Below are positions 26,474 to 34,393 of a stretch of DNA of 64,000 nucleotides, in pieces. How positions within the stretch are numbered: position 1 is the first letter of the stretch; each line of letters starts with the position of its first letter. The stretch comes from Citrobacter arsenatis. GTDB lineage: Bacteria; Pseudomonadota; Gammaproteobacteria; Enterobacterales; Enterobacteriaceae. The translations under genes and the position numbers were made by a program. The stretch is from NCBI RefSeq assembly GCF_004353845.1, contig NZ_CP037864.1, forward strand, positions 3,224,001 to 3,288,000. Reading direction: 5' to 3'. The notes below the pieces were generated by a model. It saw nothing but the letters and a program-made list of their open reading frames with translations. It searched no databases and had not been told where the DNA came from.

Positions 26474-27286
26474 TCAGCGATGTCTTTTATAAGCATAGCG
26501 AATTAAAAACAAAGGTAAAACATGAAAAAAGAATTTAATAATCAGAATAATAAACCTCTTAAAACTAGCCTCTTTTAGTTTAAACATATACTTGAAGCGA
26601 ACAGAGAACTCACTTATTGCTTTCCCAATTCCTCTTCGTCTTGAAAAAGTGCTATCATTAAGCCTGTAGTCCAGCAACACCTCAGGGATATTATGAAAAC
26701 GATATCCATTCTCAAGGAGACAAAACCACAACGCCATATCTTCAGTAAATTTTGTATCTAAAGGGTAACGAATCCCATCTTTGAAAACTGAACTTCTAAA
26801 CATCACCGTTGGATGTATAAATGGGCAACGAATTATACTGTATCTTTTAAGATCATCATGTTCGAGCGGTACTTTCTTCAATTCAAGTGCGTACTCACTA
26901 CCAAATTCATGGCAATATCCGCCTAGTACGTCAATATCAGGTCTTTCCTCCATGAACCTAAACTGTATTTCGATACGGTTTAAGCGCGAGACATCATCCG
27001 TATCCATCCTTGCAATATATCGATAACCTCGAATTAAAGCCACATCGATAAGTGTATTCAGAGCAAAAGCCAGCCCCTTATTTTCTTCTCCACGCACAAC
27101 ATAGAAATTAGGTTCAGCTTCAAAACTCTCGATCACACTTTCCAGAGACTTATTAACCCTCCCATCAATATAGAGGTAAATATCTGCTTTCATAGTTTGA
27201 GAAAAAAGGCTAGAAAGACTTTGATGCAAATAATCTGGTTTTTCTGAATTATAAACACTCAGAATTATTGCTATGCTATGATTCAT
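26474..27286 (-). CDS. GT2-family glycosyltransferase (O-antigen)
   Basis: This 270-residue GT-A fold enzyme has the N-terminal IAIILSVYNSEKPDYL strand, the MDTDD metal/nucleotide-binding DxD motif near residue 100, and a catalytic-region Glu/Asp in FTEDMALWFC, as in WbbL/rhamnosyltransferase-like GT2 proteins. A single C-terminal hydrophobic segment (FIILIIKFFFHVLPLFLI) suggests membrane attachment. ATG 27286 is chosen as it puts the beta-strand at the N-terminus; a TTG start 13 codons earlier is possible. It is AT-rich and lies 74 bp downstream of manB. It adds one sugar of the O-unit; the donor is unknown. Confidence 0.82.
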   Translation of the reverse strand: MNHSIAIILSVYNSEKPDYLHQSLSSLFSQTMKADIYLYIDGRVNKSLESVIESFEAEPNFYVVRGEENKGLAFALNTLIDVALIRGYRYIARMDTDDVSRLNRIEIQFRFMEERPDIDVLGGYCHEFGSEYALELKKVPLEHDDLKRYSIIRCPFIHPTVMFRSSVFKDGIRYPLDTKFTEDMALWFCLLENGYRFHNIPEVLLDYRLNDSTFSRRRGIGKAISEFSVRFKYMFKLKEASFKRFIILIIKFFFHVLPLFLIRYAYKRHR

Positions 27287-27360
27287 CCTAAGAAATAATC
27301 CATCTGATGAAACCTTAAAAAACAAAGGCTATGATTTCGACACAGCCTTATACTTGAACA

Positions 27361-28728
27361 TTACTTTAAAATTCTGAGTATTTCTTCTGTTTTACTTCGC
27401 ATAAGTTGCTCATCGCCGCGCGATTCCACGTTCAGGCGCACCACCGGTTCGGTATTGGAAGAACGTAAATTGAAGCGCCAGTCGACAAACGCCATGCTGA
27501 TACCGTCCGTTCTGTCCACCGTCAGTGCCTCACGGGAAAAATGCTGCTCCACGCGTGCAATCGCTGCTGCCGGCTCAGCCAGCGTACTGTTTATTTCTCC
27601 ACTCGCCGGATAAGCCACCATCCGGTCGCGGACCAGTTCACCCAGCGACTGTCCTTTCAGACACAGCAGCTCCGCCACCAGCAGCCACGGGATCATCCCG
27701 CTGTCGCAATAGGCGAAATCACGGAAATAGTGATGCGCGCTCATTTCGCCGCCATAAATCGCATCTTCATGGCGCATGCGCTCTTTGATAAACGCGTGCC
27801 CGGTTTTTGACATCACCGGCTTACCGCCTGCCGCCGTCACCACATCCACGGTGTTCCAGGACAGCCTGGGGTCGTGGATAATTTTCGCCCCCGGATTTTT
27901 CTCCAGAAACGCCTCCGCCAGCAGGCCAACAATGTAGTACCCCTCAATAAACTGACCTTTTTCATCGAACAGGAAGCAGCGGTCAAAATCACCGTCGAAG
28001 GCAATCCCCATATCCGCGTCGTGTTCAATCACCGCACTGCGCGTGTCGGCCCGGCATTCCGGCAGCAGAGGGTTGGGAATACCGTTGGGAAAGTTGCCAT
28101 CCGGCGTGTTGTGAATTTTGATGAACTCAACCGGCACGCCCAGCGCCTTAAAGCGGGCCTCAATGGCGTCAACCACCGGACCTGCCGCACCGTTGCCGGA
28201 ATTGAGCACCAGCTTCATCGGTTTCAGGTTGCCGGGATTGATGTAACCCAGCAGATGGTCGATGTAGGCATCGCGGGTGGTAATACGCTGATAGCGTCCA
28301 CGTTTTGTCTCATCAACCGCCGGGAAGTCGTTGGCTTCCGCCAGCCGCTGGACGTCGCGCAGACCGGTATCACCGCTGATGGGCCGCGCCCCTTCCCGCA
28401 CCAGCTTCATGCCGTTGTAATCCATTGGATTATGGCTGGCGGTCACTTCAATACCGCCGTCAATGCCCAGGTGGAAGGTGGCGAAGTAAATCTCTTCGGT
28501 GCCCGACATGCCGATATCCAGCACATCCACTCCCGCATCCTGCAGTCCTTTCGCCAGCGCCAGCTTTAGCGTCTCGCTGGTCAGGCGCACATCGCCGCCG
28601 AGGACAATCGTTTTTGGCTTCAGGAACTCGCCGTAAGCGCGGCCAATGCGCCACGCAATATCTTCATTCAGCTCTTCGCCCAGCCTGCCGCGAATATCGT
28701 AGGCTTTGAAACAGGTTAATTTTTTCAT
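27361..28728 (-). CDS. manB: ManB, phosphomannomutase (O-antigen copy, recombinant with cpsG)
   Basis: This 455-residue alpha-D-phosphohexomutase converts mannose 6-phosphate to mannose 1-phosphate for GDP-mannose. It has the phosphoserine loop TASHNPMDYNG, metal-binding DGDFDRCF and sugar-binding GEMSAHHYF. It is almost identical in DNA to the colanic cpsG at 48584-49954: about 14 differences by eye over some 1,310 bp. The two diverge abruptly after the shared VESRGD, where this copy ends EQLMRSKTEEILRILK. The body is GC-rich while manC and the GT2 gene around it are not, so it looks like a recombinant of the two loci. Confidence 0.96.
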   Translation of the reverse strand: MKKLTCFKAYDIRGRLGEELNEDIAWRIGRAYGEFLKPKTIVLGGDVRLTSETLKLALAKGLQDAGVDVLDIGMSGTEEIYFATFHLGIDGGIEVTASHNPMDYNGMKLVREGARPISGDTGLRDVQRLAEANDFPAVDETKRGRYQRITTRDAYIDHLLGYINPGNLKPMKLVLNSGNGAAGPVVDAIEARFKALGVPVEFIKIHNTPDGNFPNGIPNPLLPECRADTRSAVIEHDADMGIAFDGDFDRCFLFDEKGQFIEGYYIVGLLAEAFLEKNPGAKIIHDPRLSWNTVDVVTAAGGKPVMSKTGHAFIKERMRHEDAIYGGEMSAHHYFRDFAYCDSGMIPWLLVAELLCLKGQSLGELVRDRMVAYPASGEINSTLAEPAAAIARVEQHFSREALTVDRTDGISMAFVDWRFNLRSSNTEPVVRLNVESRGDEQLMRSKTEEILRILK

Positions 28729-28731
28729 ACC

Positions 28732-30180
28732 CTAATCATCTTTTCTATAACGTTCTTTTTGCCGAACGATGTCATCCTCTCCTAAATAATCTCCTGAACT
28801 AACTTCTATGAGATTAAGGGGGATAATTCCTGGATTCTCTAAACTATACGTGGCCCCAAGAGGGATATAAATTGATTCATTTGCAGTGACCAACATCGTT
28901 TTATCATTAAGAGTAACTTTCGCCGTCCCAGAAAGCACAATCCAGTGTTCAGACCGATGATGATGCATACGTAAAGAAAGCCCTTCACCCGGTTTGACTA
29001 TGATTTTCTTAACTTTATATCGTTCGCCTTGATCAATTGCATCAAATTTACCCCAGGGTCGAAATACCTCACGATGTGCGATGTATTCTGACCGTTCTTG
29101 TGACTTGAGCATTTCAACTATCTTTTTGACATCCTGAACGTCAGATTTCTTAGAAACAAGTATTGCATCTTTCGTCTGAACTATAACGACATCCTCAACA
29201 CCAACAGCTGCAACCAGTGCGGACTCTGAATAAATATAATTATTCTTGGTGTTATATGTCAGGACATCTCCTTTGCAAACATCGCCAGTATGTGTTTTAT
29301 CACTAATATCCCATAATGATTGCCAAGAGCCAACATCGCTCCAACCGATATCAACTGGACAAACAATACAACGATCCGTTTTTTCCATAACGGCAAAATC
29401 AATAGATTCAGCAGGGCAATCCTTGAAGATTTCTTCTGGTAAACGTATAAAATCAAGATCACGATAAGAGGAAGAGACTACCTGCTCACAGATACTGTAG
29501 ATATCTGGTCTATACTTCTTTAACTCTTCTAAATAAGCCGATGCTTTAAACATAAACATACCGCTATTCCAAAAATAATTTCCAGATGAAATATATTTTT
29601 CAGCGGTTAGGCGATCGGGTTTTTCAACAAAATTCTTAACACGATAAAACTCACCTTCAGCAACATTGGAAAGAGATAGTACATCAGTATCTCTTTCTAT
29701 ATAGCCATAACCAGTTTCAGCATATTCAGGCACAATACCGAAGGTCACAATACTTCCATTTTCTGCAATTGGTATTGCTTTTTGAATTGCATCACAAAAG
29801 ATTTTTTCTTTAGTGATAATGTGGTCAGCAGCAAGTACCAATAGCAATGGATCCTCTTGCTCATTACGCTTCAGCGCAGAAAAAGCTGAAAGCGCAATTG
29901 CAGGTGCAGTATTGCGCCCACATGGTTCCAGAATGATATTATCGCGTAACTGATCTATCTGTCTTAACTGCTCAGCAACAATAAAGCGATGTTGTTCATT
30001 CGTGATAACTAATGGCGTTTCACAAGAAAGATTCGACAGCCGAAGTAAGGTTGTCTGTAATAGGGAGTGTTCACCCGAAAGTTGTAAAAATTGTTTCGGA
30101 TAAAGCTCCCTAGATAGAGGCCAAAGACGACTCCCCGTACCACCAGCCATTACGACAGCGATTAACGGTACATCAGACAT
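28732..30180 (-). CDS. manC: ManC, mannose-1-phosphate guanylyltransferase (O-antigen copy)
   Basis: This 482-residue enzyme makes GDP-mannose from GTP and mannose 1-phosphate. The N-terminal nucleotidyltransferase has VVMAGGTGSRLWPLSR and YPKQFL; FVEKPD gives the catalytic loop. A C-terminal cupin-like domain (about 350-480, SLRMHHHRSEHWIVLSG) is typical of the type II bifunctional length class, but the family members in O-antigen clusters act as guanylyltransferases. ATG 30180 is chosen: AAGGA lies eight bases upstream, whereas an ATG at 30189 has no spacing. It overlaps gmm by eight bases. Paralogue of cpsB. Confidence 0.95.
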   Translation of the reverse strand: MSDVPLIAVVMAGGTGSRLWPLSRELYPKQFLQLSGEHSLLQTTLLRLSNLSCETPLVITNEQHRFIVAEQLRQIDQLRDNIILEPCGRNTAPAIALSAFSALKRNEQEDPLLLVLAADHIITKEKIFCDAIQKAIPIAENGSIVTFGIVPEYAETGYGYIERDTDVLSLSNVAEGEFYRVKNFVEKPDRLTAEKYISSGNYFWNSGMFMFKASAYLEELKKYRPDIYSICEQVVSSSYRDLDFIRLPEEIFKDCPAESIDFAVMEKTDRCIVCPVDIGWSDVGSWQSLWDISDKTHTGDVCKGDVLTYNTKNNYIYSESALVAAVGVEDVVIVQTKDAILVSKKSDVQDVKKIVEMLKSQERSEYIAHREVFRPWGKFDAIDQGERYKVKKIIVKPGEGLSLRMHHHRSEHWIVLSGTAKVTLNDKTMLVTANESIYIPLGATYSLENPGIIPLNLIEVSSGDYLGEDDIVRQKERYRKDD

Positions 30181-30673
30181 ATTTGACATCCTTCGTTTCT
30201 AAGCCAATGACATGATTGGCATCATTTTGAAAATAGGCACGACTGTTTTCATGAACGTTCTCGCTACTCAACAATACCGCAGGCGCCAGCCAGCAGTATG
30301 CTTCGTGCTGCGCGTCGGGCAAACACAGGTCTTTTTCCTGTACTTGCAGACGAAAACCGAGCACCACGTAATGGGTCGAAAACTCCTCATTGGCGAAATT
30401 GTCGTTATAGAAGTGTTGCCAGACGCCATAAAACTTGCCAGCGGACAACGGTAATCGCAATCCCAATTCGCCTTCAGTTAGCCGTTCAAAGGCTGCACTC
30501 AATGGCTCATCCTTCTGTACTCGGCCACCAGGTACAAACCAATAGCCTTGCGCGGGACGGTTCAGCCGTTTACCTAAAAGAAATTCGCCCTGCGTGTTTT
30601 CCACAATCAAATCGATGGAGACAAGCGGAGTAGAACGAACGACGGTGACAAAATCGTCCTGAGACAAAAACAT
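30173..30673 (-). CDS. gmm: Gmm, GDP-mannose mannosyl hydrolase (O-antigen copy)
   Basis: This 166-residue Nudix-type enzyme hydrolyses GDP-mannose or GDP-glucose to GDP and sugar and may balance the nucleotide sugar pool. It has the family's altered Nudix box, GGRVQKDEPLSAAFERLTEGELG, split as GGRV..E..ERLTEGELG, which lacks the usual REUXEE pair. It is related to the colanic wcaH copy at 52747 but diverges in the last 25 residues. The order gmd-fcl-gmm-manC-manB mirrors the colanic operon. Confidence 0.92.
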   Translation of the reverse strand: MFLSQDDFVTVVRSTPLVSIDLIVENTQGEFLLGKRLNRPAQGYWFVPGGRVQKDEPLSAAFERLTEGELGLRLPLSAGKFYGVWQHFYNDNFANEEFSTHYVVLGFRLQVQEKDLCLPDAQHEAYCWLAPAVLLSSENVHENSRAYFQNDANHVIGLETKDVKYV

Positions 30674-30675
30674 AC

Positions 30676-31641
30676 TTACCCCCGGAATCGATGTTGATTC
30701 TCAAGGAACCAATGATATGTGCTGCCCAGGCCATCTTCGAGTGAAATGCCGAACTGCCAGCCCAATTTTTTTAGTCTCGAGACGTCAAGTAATTTGCGGG
30801 GAGTGCCGTCCGGTTTGCTCGCATCAAATACCACCTGTCCTCTGTAGCCCACCACTCGTGCGATTGTTTGAGCTAGCTCACGGATGGAACAGTCCACACC
30901 TGTACCAACATTAATGTGAGATAGCATTGGCTGGGTGTTTTCCTGCCAAACTTCGCGGTCCAATTCCATAACGTGAATACTGGCTGCTGCCATATCATCT
31001 ACATGCAAGAACTCACGCATTGGCGTGCCGCTTCCCCACACAATCACCTCTGAGGCATTTTGCATCGTCGCTTCATGAAAACGACGCAACAGCGCCGGGA
31101 TAACATGCGAGTTACTCGGGTGGAAGTTGTCGTGGGGCCCGTATAGGTTTGTCGGCATCACCGAGCGATAATCACGACCGTATTGGCGGTTATAGGACTC
31201 ACACAGCTTTATTCCGGCGATCTTAGCAATAGCATATGGTTCATTAGTTGGTTCGAGCGAGCCCTGCAGCAGTTCACTCTCCGCCATTGGCTGTTTCGCC
31301 ATCTTAGGGTAAATACAGGAAGAGCCGAGAAATAACAATTTGTTCACGTCGTGCAGATGCGCCGCATGAATAATGTTGCTCTCTATCATCATATTTTCGA
31401 AAATGAAATCGGCTGGGTAAGTGTTGTTGGCAACAATGCCTCCCACCTTAGCCGCAGCCAGATATACCTGATCTATACGCTCGGCGGCAAAAAAGTCTAA
31501 AACAGCCTTACTGTCGAGCAAGTTCAGTTCATCTCGGCTACGCAGCACCAGATCCACATCACCGCGTTGTTCTAACTGGCGAACAATCGCGGAACCCACC
31601 ATTCCGCGATGACCAGCAATAAAAATACGTTGTCTGTTCAT
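30676..31641 (-). CDS. fcl: Fcl, GDP-L-fucose synthase (O-antigen copy)
   Basis: This 321-residue epimerase/reductase converts GDP-4-keto-6-deoxymannose to GDP-L-fucose with NADPH. It has the N-terminal GHRGMVGSAIVRQL nucleotide motif, SSCIYP with the catalytic serine, and YAIAKIAG with Tyr-x3-Lys. It starts three bases after gmd stops, in one transcript. It is the second Fcl in the window; the colanic paralogue is at 53229-54194. Its product feeds the GT11 fucosyltransferase of this cluster. Confidence 0.96.
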   Translation of the reverse strand: MNRQRIFIAGHRGMVGSAIVRQLEQRGDVDLVLRSRDELNLLDSKAVLDFFAAERIDQVYLAAAKVGGIVANNTYPADFIFENMMIESNIIHAAHLHDVNKLLFLGSSCIYPKMAKQPMAESELLQGSLEPTNEPYAIAKIAGIKLCESYNRQYGRDYRSVMPTNLYGPHDNFHPSNSHVIPALLRRFHEATMQNASEVIVWGSGTPMREFLHVDDMAAASIHVMELDREVWQENTQPMLSHINVGTGVDCSIRELAQTIARVVGYRGQVVFDASKPDGTPRKLLDVSRLKKLGWQFGISLEDGLGSTYHWFLENQHRFRG

Positions 31642-31644
31642 CGA

Positions 31645-32760
31645 TTATTCCTGAGATAAACTGACATTAAATCCGTGAGACTTTAACAGAGAGTGTTTCT
31701 TCGCTGCCTCCAGATCTTTCGCAACCATTTCAGATACCATCTCCGAAAGTGTGATTTCCGGTTTCCAGCCTAGTTTTTCGTGTGCTTTGCTCGGATCACC
31801 TAGCAGAGTTTCTACTTCTGCAGGACGGAAATAGCGCGGATCTACAGCAATAATTACATCTCCCACCTTCACGCCGGGAGCATCATCGCCGGTAACTGAA
31901 ACCACGATCCCCTTCTCCTCGACACCTTTACCTTCAAAACGTAATTCGATTCCCAACTGGGCTGCGGCCATTTCAACAAACTGACGTACGGAGTACTGCA
32001 CACCAGTAGCAATAACAAAGTCTTCCGGTTCATCCTGTTGCAGCATCATCCACTGCATCTTTACGTAGTCCTTCGCATGTCCCCAGTCGCGCAGAGAATC
32101 CATATTGCCAAGATACAAGCAGGACTCTAGACCTTGTGCGATGTTAGCAATAGCACGGGTAATTTTACGGGTCACAAAGGTTTCGCCACGACGCGGCGAC
32201 TCGTGGTTAAATAGAATACCGTTACAGGCATAAATGCCATATGATTCACGGTAATTCACTGTAATCCAGTAGGCATACAGTTTAGCAACAGCATACGGAG
32301 AGCGCGGGTAGAACGGGGTGGTCTCTTTTTGCGGAATTTCTTGCACCAGGCCGTAAAGTTCAGAAGTGGATGCTTGATAGAAACGGGTCTTCTTTTCCAG
32401 ACCAAGGAAACGAATGGCTTCCAATAGACGCAATGTCCCCATAGCATCGACATCAGCAGTGTATTCCGGAGACTCAAAGGAAACTGCTACGTGACTCATT
32501 GCACCAAGGTTATAGACTTCATCCGGCTGAACTTCTTTCAGAATACGAGTAAGGTTAGAAGAGTCTGTCAGATCGCCGTAATGCAAATGAAATTTCGGGT
32601 TGCTGGAATGTGGGTCTTGATAAATGTGATCCACGCGTTCAGTATTAAACGAAGAAGCACGACGCTTAATGCCATGAACTTCATAACCTTTTTCCAGCAA
32701 AAGCTCCGCCAAATATGAACCATCCTGCCCAGTCACGCCAGTAATTAAAGCAACTTTCAT
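31645..32760 (-). CDS. gmd: Gmd, GDP-mannose 4,6-dehydratase (O-antigen copy)
   Basis: This 371-residue SDR dehydrates GDP-mannose to GDP-4-keto-6-deoxymannose. It has GVTGQDGSYLAELL at the N-terminus, the catalytic STSELYG and YAVAKLYAYW (Tyr-x3-Lys). It aligns without gaps to the colanic Gmd at 54197 except at the two ends, and differs by roughly two dozen residues, far more than the near-identical manB pair. It is the first gene of the GDP-fucose module in this cluster. Confidence 0.96.
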   Translation of the reverse strand: MKVALITGVTGQDGSYLAELLLEKGYEVHGIKRRASSFNTERVDHIYQDPHSSNPKFHLHYGDLTDSSNLTRILKEVQPDEVYNLGAMSHVAVSFESPEYTADVDAMGTLRLLEAIRFLGLEKKTRFYQASTSELYGLVQEIPQKETTPFYPRSPYAVAKLYAYWITVNYRESYGIYACNGILFNHESPRRGETFVTRKITRAIANIAQGLESCLYLGNMDSLRDWGHAKDYVKMQWMMLQQDEPEDFVIATGVQYSVRQFVEMAAAQLGIELRFEGKGVEEKGIVVSVTGDDAPGVKVGDVIIAVDPRYFRPAEVETLLGDPSKAHEKLGWKPEITLSEMVSEMVAKDLEAAKKHSLLKSHGFNVSLSQE

Positions 32761-32783
32761 TTTTTAAATAACTCCTTATATTA

Positions 32784-33584
32784 TTAACTTAACTCACCAG
32801 GAAGAATGAAATTTCTAGAGTCCTGAACCGTTAACTTCTTGGGGGCAAAAACAATGCACCCAGGTTGGTAGCCTAAAGCTGATGCCCAAATAGAAAACGT
32901 ACTATTAGATAATATCTTAGTTTCAGATTGTGCTAACAATAAAAAATCATCAAGCATATTGCCTTCGGAAAATGAATATTTTATAGCCATTTTATTGGCT
33001 ATCTCAGAAGCATATTTTTTATCATCTGTTACGATAACAAATCGCTCTGCAACATTCAACTCTTTGACCTTAGCCAACTGTTCCAGATAATAATTTACAT
33101 CAGCAATCCCACTGTATTTTGCAGTTAAAAAATCACCACCACGAATATGAACTGCGCAAATGCTCTTTTGAATTCCAAGATTGGTGTATCGGTAGTCTTT
33201 TTTCAGAACCTCAAGCATTTCATCGAAAAGACTTTGGTCAAGACAACTTTGGAAATAACCATCCAAGTAATAGTTTTGTGCAGGGATTATTTTATTAGCC
33301 ACTCGATTAAAATTATAGTCACCAACAAACCTATCACTGTATTTTGCAATTGCTTTCATTCGGGGTAAACGCAACTTGAGAATACTATGATTCTTTATCG
33401 ATGAACTAACCAATTTAAAATAAATTGGTAATTCATTTTTCCTTACTGCTTTATATTTTTTTAACTCAGAATCATCAAGTGCAATCAATGGAACCGTACT
33501 TTTTTTGCTAATAAGAAGTGAAGCGCCATATTGAAAGATCTGATTGCCTAGCCCACCTGCTAATCTGCAACATACTTTAGACAT
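32784..33584 (-). CDS. GT11-family fucosyltransferase (probable alpha-1,2-fucosyltransferase)
   Basis: This 266-residue enzyme has the GT11 N-terminal motif GGLGNQIFQYGASLL (residues 10-24) and the family's donor-binding motif as VHIRGGDF (His146, Arg148, Asp151), plus SNSTFSIWAS near the C-terminus. GT11 members in O-antigen clusters (e.g. WbsJ, WbiQ) transfer L-fucose from GDP-fucose, usually alpha-1,2 to galactose. The GDP-fucose genes next door support this. ATG 33584 is chosen, as GGAG lies five bases upstream; a GTG two codons earlier is the alternative. The usual second Arg of HxRRxD is Gly149 here. Linkage is inferred. Confidence 0.85.
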   Translation of the reverse strand: MSKVCCRLAGGLGNQIFQYGASLLISKKSTVPLIALDDSELKKYKAVRKNELPIYFKLVSSSIKNHSILKLRLPRMKAIAKYSDRFVGDYNFNRVANKIIPAQNYYLDGYFQSCLDQSLFDEMLEVLKKDYRYTNLGIQKSICAVHIRGGDFLTAKYSGIADVNYYLEQLAKVKELNVAERFVIVTDDKKYASEIANKMAIKYSFSEGNMLDDFLLLAQSETKILSNSTFSIWASALGYQPGCIVFAPKKLTVQDSRNFILPGELS

Positions 33585-33595
33585 TGACACTCCAT

Positions 33596-34393
33596 TTATT
33601 TATTTAATATCTTTTTTAAAGAAATAAGTAATAACATATAAAAAAGTATAGCAGCCATTAACAATAAAACGTCAATACTTGGCACCAAATAATACAAAAT
33701 CAAAAAAACAATACACGTTGATGCATAGTATATTAATTTGTATTTATTTTCGTGCCCAATTACGAATTGCATTATTGTAAATGTCTTGGCTGAATATATA
33801 AAGAATGCTGGAATTGTATATATAAAAAGTGACAATGGTATATATTCGATCTTTTCCGTGGTTATATAAGATGAAAAGACCATCAGTGGAAAAACAAATC
33901 GCGATGAGGATAATAACAAGAAAGTAAATACCTTCATCGCATTTCGAGTTCTATTGTGAAAAAAATAAATCACACTGGTTGCAATAGAGAAAAAAACAAC
34001 TTTTACAATGACATCGCCAATAGTAAAAAAAGACAAAAAGTAAAGTGATAGAGCATAGAAAAAAACTCTAATGATGATAATTCTGTAATAGTTATCGTCT
34101 ATGTAATTATACAACTCACCAACAATTCTTAATGTTGGATTCACTTCCTTTTTTACCGTTTTAATATCATTTTCTACATATCCATTCTCATAAAAAATAT
34201 ATAAAATGGAGTATGTCAAAATAAAAACGGTCCCCAGAGATAAGGTTCTCTCCTCAACATCTAGCAACCCAAAATAAAAGAACAAAAAACAAGGTAAAGG
34301 TATTGTGAGTAAAAAACTAATAAATTTAGAAGAGGTCTTAATACGAGATAAGAAAGTATATCCGAATGGAAAATATATAATATATTTATTCAT
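33596..34393 (-). CDS. Polytopic membrane protein, UbiA-superfamily-like
   Basis: This 265-residue protein has about seven or eight hydrophobic helices and no obvious O-antigen housekeeping role (Wzx and Wzy are elsewhere in the cluster). After the second helix a cytoplasmic loop reads END-IKTVKKEVNPTLR (Asn75, Asp76, Glu83, Asn85, Pro86, Arg89). This resembles the ND-x2-D-x3-D-x2-HP motif by which UbiA-type enzymes such as mycobacterial DPPR synthase bind Mg-diphosphate, with Thr79 and Glu83 in place of the two Asp. It is coupled to the HAD gene by a one-base overlap. A polyprenyl-phosphate pentosyl- or prenyltransferase role is a hypothesis; very AT-rich. Confidence 0.5.
   Translation of the reverse strand: MNKYIIYFPFGYTFLSRIKTSSKFISFLLTIPLPCFLFFYFGLLDVEERTLSLGTVFILTYSILYIFYENGYVENDIKTVKKEVNPTLRIVGELYNYIDDNYYRIIIIRVFFYALSLYFLSFFTIGDVIVKVVFFSIATSVIYFFHNRTRNAMKVFTFLLLSSSRFVFPLMVFSSYITTEKIEYIPLSLFIYTIPAFFIYSAKTFTIMQFVIGHENKYKLIYYASTCIVFLILYYLVPSIDVLLLMAAILFYMLLLISLKKILNK

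Noticed and set aside
27874..28569. 231-codon antisense frame inside manB, repeated at 49100-49795
   Set aside because: Presence in both copies only reflects the near-identity of manB and cpsG; composition is that of a shadow frame.
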